From a virus: a stretch of 28,306 nucleotides of DNA. The DNA lies in IMG/VR virus record IMGVR_UViG_3300025151_000218, positions 1-28,306 of that record; one strand, given 5' to 3'. Positions 7,504-14,321 of this stretch are shown in pieces. How positions within the stretch are numbered: position 1 is the first letter of the stretch; the number at the start of each line of letters is the position of its first letter. The position numbers and the translations under genes are program-made. The notes under the pieces were generated by a model. The model ran no database searches and was not told the DNA's origin. It worked only from the letters and a program-made list of their open reading frames with translations.

Positions 7504-8541
7504 ATGACAACACGTAACTTTAGAGTTAACAACGGTATTGAAGTAGGCGATATTACGATATCAGCATCTACTAATAAAATTACCGGCGGTAGCACAGCGG
7601 CACCATCAGGAGACGGTGATTTCGCTAACAAAAAATACGTCGACGATTCAATCGCGGCGGTATCAACAACTGCAATTTCGCAACTTAACACATCAGTAGC
7701 ATGTACAGACACAGGTACAGACGGAAAAGTCTTGATCACTTGTGACGGTAATGCTGAATTAACAATTACTGATTCAGGTGTAAGAGTACACGGCGACTTG
7801 ACAGTAGACGGAAGTGAAACTGTAATTAACACAGCGACACTATCAGTTGAGGACAACATCATCGAAGTAAACAGAAACATTTCATCTAATTCAGGAATGC
7901 CTGCTTACTCAGGATTAAAAATTAACAGAGGTCAAACATCAGCGGCGACAGAACAAGACTTGTTCTGGGTATGGGATGAAGGCTTTAACGATGGCGACAG
8001 TACTATATTTGGTAATGCAGGCGGTGCCTTTACGGCATTGAGAGCATCAACAGGTACAGACAACCAATCTGAAATTACATCAACAGAGACCAATTTGGTT
8101 GATATAAGATGTAATGTGGTACACGCCCTAGCAACTTCGGCCCAGTACGCGGACGTTGCCGAGCGTTTCGAAGCAGACGCTCCTATGTCAGCAGGCGCAG
8201 TAGTAATGGTAGGCGGTGAAGCAGAAATCACAGAAACAACATCAGAATTATCTGATCAAGTTTTTGGTGTTATATCTGATAATCCAGCATATGCCATGAA
8301 CGCGGCGGCAGGTAACAACGAATCACATCCTTTCGTTGCAATGACTGGAAGAACTCCAGTAAGAGTAACAGGAGAAGTAACTAAAGGACAAAGATTAGTT
8401 AGTTCAACAGTAAAAGGTTGTGCAAGAGCAGTAGCAACAGGTGAATCAATTTCACCATTCCAAGTTATTGGTAGAGCATTAGAAAGTTCAACAGACGCAG
8501 GTATCAAATTGGTAAACTGTGCAGTGAGAACAAACAACTAA
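7504..8541 (+). CDS. Fibre protein with a chaperone/G2-like C-terminal domain
   Basis: 345 aa. Residues 1-55 hold a KKYVDDSIAA segment typical of phage fibres. Residues 97-160 carry the shared module GDLTVDGSET, SVEDNIIEVN, LKINRG and FWVWDEG. Residues from about 214 to the end form a distinct domain: ADVAERFEADAPMSAGAVV, then VFGVISDNPAYAMN, TGRTPVRVTG and KGQRLVSS. This pattern resembles the C-terminal domains of phage appendage proteins that act as intramolecular trimerisation chaperones and cut themselves off (peptidase G2-type), but the catalytic residues cannot be assigned by eye. The gene is last in the fibre block and is followed by a strong terminator. Confidence 0.75.
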   Translation: MTTRNFRVNNGIEVGDITISASTNKITGGSTAAPSGDGDFANKKYVDDSIAAVSTTAISQLNTSVACTDTGTDGKVLITCDGNAELTITDSGVRVHGDLTVDGSETVINTATLSVEDNIIEVNRNISSNSGMPAYSGLKINRGQTSAATEQDLFWVWDEGFNDGDSTIFGNAGGAFTALRASTGTDNQSEITSTETNLVDIRCNVVHALATSAQYADVAERFEADAPMSAGAVVMVGGEAEITETTSELSDQVFGVISDNPAYAMNAAAGNNESHPFVAMTGRTPVRVTGEVTKGQRLVSSTVKGCARAVATGESISPFQVIGRALESSTDAGIKLVNCAVRTNN

Positions 8542-8547
8542 TAAATA
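8540..8547 (+). promoter_or_regulatory. Late-promoter-like octamer AATAAATA over the stop codon
   Basis: 7 of 8 match overlapping the end of the fibre gene. A transcript from here would meet the terminator at 8570-8600 within about 20 bases, so its use is doubtful unless termination is leaky. Confidence 0.3.
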
Positions 8548-8569
8548 ATTTTACTTTTTAGTAGAACAT

Positions 8570-8600
8570 AAAGGGCGGTGGAAACATCGCCCTTTTTTTT
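8570..8600 (+). terminator. Strong rho-independent terminator with GAAA tetraloop
   Basis: The 10-bp stem AAGGGCGGTG (8571-8580) pairs with CATCGCCCTT (8585-8594) with one G-T pair. It is closed by a GAAA tetraloop and followed by eight Ts (8593-8600). It closes the fibre operon. The last T directly touches the ATG of the next gene at 8601. Confidence 0.93.
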
Positions 8601-9173
8601 ATGACTTTACAAACAGACGGCACAGATAAAAATGGCAACTATGATATTCTTCATGAATATCTGCGTGGAAAACATTTACGCAGGTTAATAGACATTGGTG
8701 CATGGTGGGGGCCATGGTCACTGTTTTGGCAACCACGTGCAGAGAAAATTGAAATTTTTGAACCAAACAAAAGGATCTTGCCAATGTTAGAAAATAACAT
8801 TTCCGAATTTTCTAATTGCACACTACACAAAACAGCATTGGGTAACTACCAGGGAAAAGTGTCAATGGAGTATGAATCACACTCTGGAACAAATCATATC
8901 ACTAAATTAAGTGGTGATGTAAATTTGACAACGCTAGACAGTTTTAAATTTGAAAACGTAGATGTGATAAAAATTGATGTTGAAGGTTATGAAATTTCGG
9001 TACTTGAAGGTGCAAAAGAAACAGTGATGAGGGAGAAACCAATAATTCAAATAGAAGCAAATAAGTCGGGAAAAAGATACGGAAAGACTAAAATTGACAT
9101 ACTTGAAATGCTTTCAGGTTGGGGAATGAAAAGATTAATAAAAAAATGGCCCGACCAAGTGTGGGCGTTTTAA
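8601..9173 (+). CDS. FkbM-family SAM-dependent methyltransferase
   Basis: 190 aa. Motif I is DIGAWWGPWS at residues 31-40, the SAM-binding loop (usual form DIGA-x-x-G-x-x-S). An acidic FEPN is at 53-56, and the FkbM signature IKIDVEGYE is at 123-131, followed by LEGA and the strand IIQIEAN. This family usually O-methylates sugars or small glycans. Next to fibre genes it could modify a host surface glycan or a phage component, but the substrate is unknown. The start is odd: the ATG abuts the terminator T-tract and has no ribosome site; the next in-frame ATG is past the SAM loop, so this start is needed. The stop overlaps the stop of the convergent NUDIX gene. Confidence 0.88.
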   Translation: MTLQTDGTDKNGNYDILHEYLRGKHLRRLIDIGAWWGPWSLFWQPRAEKIEIFEPNKRILPMLENNISEFSNCTLHKTALGNYQGKVSMEYESHSGTNHITKLSGDVNLTTLDSFKFENVDVIKIDVEGYEISVLEGAKETVMREKPIIQIEANKSGKRYGKTKIDILEMLSGWGMKRLIKKWPDQVWAF

Positions 9174-9598
9174 ACAATCAAATCGAGAATAGTTTGAAGT
9201 TTACCTTTAATACTTTTATTATTAAGAGTGTTCCTTAAACCCATGTGTAGATTCTTAGGCCAACACTCAAAAGAAGTCCAACAGTATCCTGAATGTTCTC
9301 CATTTAGTTTAGGTATAAATTCTGTTTCTAGTGCAATTAGATAAGTGTGAAAATAAAATTTTTGATCGTTTGATGTAAACATTTCTAAAGGAATTACTTT
9401 TTTGAACTTAGGTGTTGCACCAACTTCTTCCTCAATTTCTCTCTTTAGTCCTTCAAACGCACTCTCAGAATACTTCGCCTGTCCACCGACCAATCCCCAC
9501 ATGCCTTGTGTTTTCTTTGCTGTCCTCTGCAGAAATAAAAAACGTTTGGTGCTAGTAGAATAGAACAACGCTCCAGAACAAATTATATTTTCTTTCAT
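9170..9598 (-). CDS. NUDIX hydrolase
   Basis: 142 aa, leftward. It has a complete NUDIX box GX5EX7REUXEEXGU at residues 39-61 (G39, E45, R53, E54, E57, E58, G60), the Mg-binding and catalytic helix that cleaves nucleoside diphosphate-linked compounds. Before it lies LFLQRTAKKTQGMWGLVGG, the usual strand and Gly-rich entry; W34-G35 resembles MutT-type proteins. T4 also encodes a NUDIX enzyme (NudE), but I cannot assign a substrate here. It lies 30 bases downstream of gp15 on the same strand with no clear Shine-Dalgarno. A TATAAT-like stretch (minus strand, about 9602-9610) precedes the ATG. It ends tail to tail with the FkbM gene. Confidence 0.9.
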   Translation of the reverse strand: MKENIICSGALFYSTSTKRFLFLQRTAKKTQGMWGLVGGQAKYSESAFEGLKREIEEEVGATPKFKKVIPLEMFTSNDQKFYFHTYLIALETEFIPKLNGEHSGYCWTSFECWPKNLHMGLRNTLNNKSIKGKLQTILDLIV

Positions 9599-9628
9599 AA
9601 TATATTATAACAATTTAACAAAAAATTA

Positions 9629-11074
9629 TCAAGGAGTAGTAGCATCTTGGCCAGATGCATCGTCATTTGCCACAAATCCACCATCAAGTACAATGCTCCA
9701 ATTACCAGCAGTATACACACCCTCGTATGACTTCACCCACTCTGTGCCATTGAATCTATACTGAATCCCTGTGTTCAAGTTTGTTACATAATGTTGCGTA
9801 CTGTCTGGGTTAGAGGCATCAAAAGCGATATTCCACTTGCTTGTTGTACCATTGTATTCTATGATATCACCAACACTAGCGACCAAACTGCCCCACGTTG
9901 CACTCTGAAAGGATGCTGACGAATCTCCAACATCATTAATCACAAGATACCTATCACCGTCTGTAGGAGTGCCTGGATCAAATGTTGCAGGGTTAATTAT
10001 TTTCTTGACTGCTGTCAGTGTGCTACTAGGTATTGTATCGTCATCTATGCTGTATAATAGTATTGTATCGTCTAATGTAGTTGTAGCAATAGTGCCTACA
10101 ATTTCGTTCCCATTTGGTTGTGTCAATCTTATTTGTGATGTGCCATTTGTAACTTTGCCGTATTGGTCAAGCAAAAGTTTCCAGTTTAATGGTGGACCAA
10201 ACGTTTCAAAAGGATCTGCTAATCCAGGATCATTTGCCCCTGAGTAATACCCATCACCACCAGATTTGGCACTTATTCCTGTTGTTCCTAAAAGTCTTAA
10301 TTGGTTTCCTGAAACTAACAGTCCATAGTTGTTTGGTGTGACATAACTTCTTGAAATGAGATCTCCATCTATCAATCCTTTGGCCATTCCGCCATCATCG
10401 TCGTAGATACTCATAATGATTTTCTGTACAACTCCTAATTTTTTAACTTTCACAGGAGGTGATAACCATATTGGCATACTGAATGTCAATGTTGCGACAT
10501 CTATCTCTGTATCTGCTCCTACAGGTATAGTTCTGCTACTAAAAGTAATACCTGTAAGTTCAACGTAACTTAAAGATGTCCAGTCTATGTAGTTGTCTGT
10601 CTTCTGTATTTCGAAATCTGGATTGAAGAGATATAGTATCTGCTCCATGATTTGTAATTTTTGATCGGTATTTGTGGTCCATATATCTGCTGACACTTCC
10701 AACCTAAAAGGTGACGGCATTACCTTCTCAACTGTGTACCCTGCACCTAATTGATTGGTGTAGTTGCCATCACTGTCTACGTCTCTTTCTTTAAGATGTT
10801 GCTTTTCGACGTGATAAGGATTCTGCATTCTGTCTCGATCATAGTTCAATTCTCGCACATATGCGGCAATTCTTGGAGCATACTGTAAAGCATTTTCTGA
10901 ATTGTTCCTTATTATATTAGCAACCTGTCTTGTTGGATCTCCGTACACCACTGGCACTGCTCTCAACGCCACTTGTCCGTCTTTGCCTCTACCTTGCTCA
11001 ACAGAAAAGTTGCTCAAAATCCTTATAAATTGAGTCAAAAACTTCCTAACCTGTCCGTCGTAAAAGTGTAACAT
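9629..11074 (-). CDS. gp15: Tail sheath stabiliser gp15-like protein with a long C-terminal extension
   Basis: 481 aa, leftward. Residues 1-225 match the gp15 tail-completion pattern of T4-like phages: MLHFYDGQVRKFLTQFIRIL at the N-terminus, VPVVYGDPTR near 41-49, YAPRIAAYVRELNYDRDRMQNP (65-86), and a VMPSPFRLEVSADIWTTN core. In T4, gp15 is 272 aa and caps the tail sheath where the head joins. The 481 aa here mean roughly 200 added residues at the C-terminus. This extension holds a beta-rich module (364-466) ending YRFNGTEWVKSYEG, which is similar to modules in the gp14 and gp18 proteins of this window. It starts 2 bases after the gp14 stop, so the two are co-transcribed. Confidence 0.82.
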   Translation of the reverse strand: MLHFYDGQVRKFLTQFIRILSNFSVEQGRGKDGQVALRAVPVVYGDPTRQVANIIRNNSENALQYAPRIAAYVRELNYDRDRMQNPYHVEKQHLKERDVDSDGNYTNQLGAGYTVEKVMPSPFRLEVSADIWTTNTDQKLQIMEQILYLFNPDFEIQKTDNYIDWTSLSYVELTGITFSSRTIPVGADTEIDVATLTFSMPIWLSPPVKVKKLGVVQKIIMSIYDDDGGMAKGLIDGDLISRSYVTPNNYGLLVSGNQLRLLGTTGISAKSGGDGYYSGANDPGLADPFETFGPPLNWKLLLDQYGKVTNGTSQIRLTQPNGNEIVGTIATTTLDDTILLYSIDDDTIPSSTLTAVKKIINPATFDPGTPTDGDRYLVINDVGDSSASFQSATWGSLVASVGDIIEYNGTTSKWNIAFDASNPDSTQHYVTNLNTGIQYRFNGTEWVKSYEGVYTAGNWSIVLDGGFVANDDASGQDATTP

Positions 11075-11076
11075 TC

Positions 11077-12246
11077 TTAATTGTCAGCCTTTGGTTTTAA
11101 TGCGTTAGATAACGATTGTCTTTGTTTAGTAGTTAATCCGTTTATGGTGTCTTCGGTTGTGTTATTGACAAATCCAGTTTTGTAATTCACCCTAGAGTCA
11201 TCATTTGTCATGCTTATTCTAACTGAATCCTCTATTTTTACCCATCTATTTCCGTCATAACGGAACAATCTATTAGGCAAGTAATCAGTACGTAAGAAAT
11301 AATCGCCTTTGTCGACATTGGCACTAGGAAAACTGATTCCAAAGCCTGCGGGATTTCCGTTTGGTGCAACTCCGTCGCCGTCTAGATAAAAACCATAGTG
11401 TGAACCTGCTGGCGTGTCTATCACAGCATTAACTTTTTTATCACCACTTACTCTTGTTTCTTCATTATTAACATTATCAGTCCTGATATTGCCTCTTTCA
11501 TCAATTGGTGCAACATAATATTGCTTGTAGTTGAAACCTGACTTCGGTGCATTAAGTTCTGCTTCAGCAACTACTTGGTCATTTATTGTTTTTTCTCTGT
11601 TGAAAGTTGACATATAACTTGCAAGTGAATTTTCTGTTGCGGCATCTCCTAGGATATCTCTGTATTCCTGTGAGTCTACTAGGGATTTAAGTTTAAGTCT
11701 AAGTAGATGTGGCCACCATGTTTGTGAAAATCCTTCAGCGGCTCTGTTTACATCTTCAACAACATAATATCTTTTAAGTGCAATTGGTATGCTTTCATCT
11801 AAAGAATAGTCTTCTTTCATGTGTGGGAATTCGATAACATCACCACTCATTGGTTTTCTACCTAATCTTTCAACAACGTCATTCATGTGTACAGTCAAAA
11901 ATAGTGTGTCATTTGATAGGAACATTCCAAACTGTGAAAGGTTGAAATCTTGATCTTGGACGTTGTAGATTCCTCTTATTACATAGATATCTGCGTCATA
12001 TTTTCTGTCTCTGTTTTCTAAAAACAGTAAATCTTGGATCGTTCTCTCGTTTAGGCCATCCCCAGAATACTGTGGTTGTGTCGGAGTGGCTTCACCGTCC
12101 TTGTTTGTTTCTCCCTGATCATAGGGACCAAGATATTTGTGAAAATGTAGGTCCGTCCCACCAACCGTAAACATCTCTTTTATGTTACGATCGAAGAACT
12201 TGTAGTCATTGCCCTTTTCAGGCTTAAAAATGGATAATCTTGGCAT
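11077..12246 (-). CDS. gp14: Neck protein gp14-like
   Basis: 389 aa from ATG 12246 (MPRLSIFKPEK). An in-frame ATG at 12255 lies inside the late-promoter octamer and is unlikely to be used. The central region ERTIQDLLFLENRDRKYDAD, then NLSQFGMFLSNDTLFLTVH (about 102-120) and GRKPMSGDVIEFPHMKE (129-145), follows the gp14 neck-protein pattern (FGM-x-L/V-x-D-x2-L ... EGD-x-IYFP in T4). gp14 works with gp13 to build the neck that joins head and tail. The protein is longer than T4 gp14 (about 256 aa). The extra C-terminal part holds a module RLFRYDGNRWVKIED (327-341) also seen in gp15 and gp18. Transcribed with gp15, divergently from gp13. Confidence 0.78.
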   Translation of the reverse strand: MPRLSIFKPEKGNDYKFFDRNIKEMFTVGGTDLHFHKYLGPYDQGETNKDGEATPTQPQYSGDGLNERTIQDLLFLENRDRKYDADIYVIRGIYNVQDQDFNLSQFGMFLSNDTLFLTVHMNDVVERLGRKPMSGDVIEFPHMKEDYSLDESIPIALKRYYVVEDVNRAAEGFSQTWWPHLLRLKLKSLVDSQEYRDILGDAATENSLASYMSTFNREKTINDQVVAEAELNAPKSGFNYKQYYVAPIDERGNIRTDNVNNEETRVSGDKKVNAVIDTPAGSHYGFYLDGDGVAPNGNPAGFGISFPSANVDKGDYFLRTDYLPNRLFRYDGNRWVKIEDSVRISMTNDDSRVNYKTGFVNNTTEDTINGLTTKQRQSLSNALKPKADN

Positions 12247-12252
12247 ATCACA

Positions 12253-12286
12253 CATATTTATTGCACAGGCAAAGGCAATAAATATG
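12253..12286. promoter_or_regulatory. Divergent late-promoter pair between gp14 and gp13
   Basis: A perfect 12-bp inverted repeat, CATATTTATTGC (12253-12264) and GCAATAAATATG (12275-12286), is separated by 10 bases. It places the octamer AATAAATA on both strands: minus 12262-12255 and plus 12277-12284. Distances to the start codons are 9 nt (gp14, 12246) and 6 nt (gp13, 12290). Confidence 0.7.
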
Positions 12287-12289
12287 AGT

Positions 12290-13051
12290 ATGTCAGAACT
12301 ACAAACAGGTCAACAAGAGATATTCGATTACGTTAAAAACAACCTCGGTGAGGGCATGATTGATGTTGAATTAGACCCTAAACACTACCAAACGGCCCTG
12401 GAAAGAGCAGTAAACAAATTTAGACAGAGATCATCTAACGCTGTCGAAGAATCATACGCTTTCTTAGAACTTAAGAAAAATCAGAACACATATATTTTGC
12501 CAGATGAGATTATAAATGTAAGAAATTTGAATAGAAGAACAGTTGGATCACGTACAGAGGGTGGCGAAGGCGGAACATTGTTTGAACCATTCAACCTAGC
12601 ATACACAAACACTTACCTATTAAGAGCAGGAGCAACAGGTGGACTAGCAACTTACTATGCATTCGCTTCGTACCAAGAACTGATAGGAAAAATGTTTGGA
12701 AGTTTCATACAGTTCCATTTCGATGTTGCAACGAAAAAATTAACAATCACACAAAGACCTAGAGCAGACAACGAAACAGTTCTGATGCACACTGACAATT
12801 ATAGACCAGACATAACATTGTTCAAAGACATATATGCTAAACCATGGATCAGAGATTACACACTTGCTGTATCTAAAATAATGTTAGGCGAAGCGAGAGG
12901 CAAATTCAACACCATCGCAGGCCCACAGGGTGGCACAACACTTAATGGTGATGCATTAAAAAGTGAAGGCCAGGCAGAAATTGATAGGTTAGAACAAGAC
13001 CTGGGCAATTTTGCCGAAGGTGGTACTCCACACAGTTTTGTTATTGGTTAA
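12290..13051 (+). CDS. gp13: Neck protein gp13-like
   Basis: 253 aa from ATG 12290 (MSELQTGQQEIFDYV). Upstream in-frame ATGs (12284, 12209) lie in or before the promoter octamer. LGEGMIDVELDPKHYQTALERAVNKFRQRSS, NQNTYILPDEIINVRNL and the C-terminal IRDYTLAVSKIMLGEARGKF followed by TTLNGDALKSEGQAEIDRLEQDL form the conserved order of gp13 neck proteins of T4-like phages. gp13 and gp14 make the neck that seals the filled head. T4 gp13 is about 309 aa, so this is slightly short. In T4, genes 13-14-15 lie on one strand; here gp13 is opposite to gp14/gp15. Confidence 0.82.
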   Translation: MSELQTGQQEIFDYVKNNLGEGMIDVELDPKHYQTALERAVNKFRQRSSNAVEESYAFLELKKNQNTYILPDEIINVRNLNRRTVGSRTEGGEGGTLFEPFNLAYTNTYLLRAGATGGLATYYAFASYQELIGKMFGSFIQFHFDVATKKLTITQRPRADNETVLMHTDNYRPDITLFKDIYAKPWIRDYTLAVSKIMLGEARGKFNTIAGPQGGTTLNGDALKSEGQAEIDRLEQDLGNFAEGGTPHSFVIG

Positions 13052-13067
13052 TTCATAATCATATATT

Positions 13068-13075
13068 TTTAAATA
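13068..13075 (+). promoter_or_regulatory. Late-promoter-like octamer TTTAAATA
   Basis: Weaker match to the octamer (core AAATA intact), ending 9 bases before ATG 13084 with no Shine-Dalgarno, the same layout as other late genes here. Confidence 0.45.
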
Positions 13076-13083
13076 AACGTGTC

Positions 13084-13266
13084 ATGACAGATCATCGATA
13101 CAGAACATATTCAGACCTTACATTAGATGAACTTGAAGAAGTAGTGCAAGACCTAGAGAACATGAGTATTGTTGCACTAAAACAGAAAAAGAAAGACCTA
13201 AGAATTACCATTCTCAAATCTGTTCTCGAAGCAAAAAAAGAGATTGAAAGACGATTCAAAAGATAG
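13084..13266 (+). CDS. Small helical protein of unknown function
   Basis: 60 aa, highly charged. Residues 13-60 (LTLDELEEVVQDLENM ... KQKKKDLRITILKSVLEAKKEIERRFKR) are predicted by eye to form two amphipathic helices, possibly a coiled coil. I do not recognise a family. Support for it being real comes from the octamer spaced 9 nt upstream, the clean fit between gp13 and the dNMP kinase gene, and codon use like its neighbours. It ends 12 bases before the next start and may be co-transcribed with the kinase. Confidence 0.6.
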   Translation: MTDHRYRTYSDLTLDELEEVVQDLENMSIVALKQKKKDLRITILKSVLEAKKEIERRFKR

Positions 13267-13278
13267 TATAATCAATAG

Positions 13279-13932
13279 ATGCTTATAGGAATTGTAGGAC
13301 TAATAGGTTCTGGTAAAGACACTGTTGCCGAACACCTTGTGGAACAACACGGTTATAAAAGAGATAGTTTTGCTAAAAGTTTGAAAGACGCAGTTGCATC
13401 CATGTTTAACTGGGATAGAAAGATGCTTGAGGGTAAAGGAGAATCAAGCAGACATTGGCGTGAACAACCTGACAAATTTTGGAGTGAAAAGTTTGGCAAA
13501 CCTGTAACTCCTAGGTGGGTATTACAATATTTTGGTACAGAAGTGATGCGTGGACAAATGTATGACGCAATATGGGTAGACAGTTGTATCGGTCGATACA
13601 AAGGACAGAATACAGTGATATCAGATACTAGATTCCCAAATGAAGTTAAAGCCATTAGAGCACACGGAGGCAAAATAATACGTGTAAAAAGAGGACAAGA
13701 TCCTGAATGGTTTACTAATTATGTTGAAGGAAATGTAGAACCAACAAACGTGCATTCTTCAGAATATGCTTGGGCAAAAGAGGAGTTTGATTTTGTCATA
13801 GAAAACAATGGTACAAAAGAAGAATTATGCGTAAAAACAAATAATCTATTCATCAGCAACAAGATCCCCCACACGCCATCCAAGCCTTCGAATACTGTCA
13901 AGTCTTTGGCAATTGGCGCAAACAGTTTTTAA
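13279..13932 (+). CDS. Deoxynucleoside monophosphate kinase (T4 gene 1 type)
   Basis: 217 aa. The P-loop GLIGSGKDT is at residues 7-15, followed by AEHLVEQHGYKRDSFAKSLKDAVASMFNWDR, the usual start of phage dNMP kinases. Later come PRWVLQYFGTEVMR, then DTRFPNEVKAIRAHGGKIIRVKR (about 116-138), the conserved D-x-RFPNE segment. T4 gp1 phosphorylates dTMP, dGMP and hydroxymethyl-dCMP to supply replication; substrate choice here is unknown. The last 25 residues after NNLFISN look like an added tail. They are encoded in the 87 bases shared with the antisense HNH-type gene, so an earlier stop may have been lost. No Shine-Dalgarno is visible. Confidence 0.85.
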   Translation: MLIGIVGLIGSGKDTVAEHLVEQHGYKRDSFAKSLKDAVASMFNWDRKMLEGKGESSRHWREQPDKFWSEKFGKPVTPRWVLQYFGTEVMRGQMYDAIWVDSCIGRYKGQNTVISDTRFPNEVKAIRAHGGKIIRVKRGQDPEWFTNYVEGNVEPTNVHSSEYAWAKEEFDFVIENNGTKEELCVKTNNLFISNKIPHTPSKPSNTVKSLAIGANSF

Positions 13933-14205
13933 ATTATTAGCAGTAGTGTTTCTCATGTTACCGTCAACAAACAGCACATCTAGTTGTTTTGTCTGTTGAG
14001 CTTTGAACCCACACAACTCACATTTTTTACGTTTCTTGTAGCCAGACCTTTGTAACGGAGTCACTCCACCAACACGTTTACCCGCTTTTTTTCTATTACA
14101 GGTATCACAAAGGCTACGCCAATATATTTTATTACCCTTCCTGTATGCATACGCCCTGGGTTTGCTTCCACACTTCTTACATAATGGCCTATCTTTATAT
14201 CGCAT
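13846..14205 (-). CDS. Degenerate HNH-type zinc protein
   Basis: 119 aa from ATG 14205, 6 nt after the minus-strand octamer at 14211-14217. A longer frame to 14307 runs through promoter-like DNA and is less likely. Four CxxC pairs (C9/C12, C33/C36, C62/C65, C96/C99) bind zinc in pairs. The segment FVDGNMRNTTANNLKTVCANC matches the beta-beta-alpha HNH core, usually (H)H-x-DGN-x-N-x5-NL-x2-LC-x2-CH. The histidine positions before DGN are replaced (L78-F79-V80), and the final H is Gln100. Asn83 and Asn91 remain. So it resembles phage HNH homing endonucleases but may lack nuclease activity. Its 3' end overlaps the dNMP kinase gene by 87 bases, antisense. Confidence 0.72.
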   Translation of the reverse strand: MRYKDRPLCKKCGSKPRAYAYRKGNKIYWRSLCDTCNRKKAGKRVGGVTPLQRSGYKKRKKCELCGFKAQQTKQLDVLFVDGNMRNTTANNLKTVCANCQRLDSIRRLGWRVGDLVADE

Positions 14206-14210
14206 ATGCT

Positions 14211-14217
14211 TATTTAC
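14211..14217 (-). promoter_or_regulatory. Minus-strand late promoter GTAAATA
   Basis: The core TAAATA ends 6 nt before ATG 14205 on the minus strand, with no Shine-Dalgarno. It supports the shorter start of the HNH-type gene. Confidence 0.5.
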
Positions 14218-14220
14218 GTC

Positions 14221-14232
14221 GCCTATATAGGC
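14221..14232. repeat. Perfect 12-bp palindrome
   Basis: GCCTATATAGGC reads the same on both strands. It lies between the divergent HNH-type gene (start 14205) and the tail sheath gene (start 14322), just upstream of the minus-strand late promoter. It could be an operator or a cleavage site. Confidence 0.6.
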
Positions 14233-14274
14233 ACCATGAAAACGGTAAATTTTGTCGTAAAAACCGTATGATTG

Positions 14275-14282
14275 AATAAATA
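14275..14282 (+). promoter_or_regulatory. T4-style late promoter AATAAATA
   Basis: 7 of 8 match, followed by a 39-base leader that carries AAGGAG (14306-14311) before ATG 14322. This is the probable promoter of the tail sheath gene. Confidence 0.6.
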
Positions 14283-14321
14283 ACTCTAGTATATACGTAA
14301 CTTGCAAGGAGAATACGAAAA

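Noticed and set aside
12209-12289. Upstream start for gp13
   Set aside because: It would read through the antisense gp14 start and the promoter octamer; ATG 12290 fits the octamer spacing and the family start.
13846-14205. Calling the gene an active homing endonuclease
   Set aside because: The catalytic histidine positions are replaced, so only the HNH-like zinc fold is supported.
14206-14307. N-terminal extension of the HNH-type gene to 14307
   Set aside because: It runs through the palindrome, the late-promoter region of the sheath gene and a minus-strand octamer; ATG 14205 has the usual 6-nt spacing.
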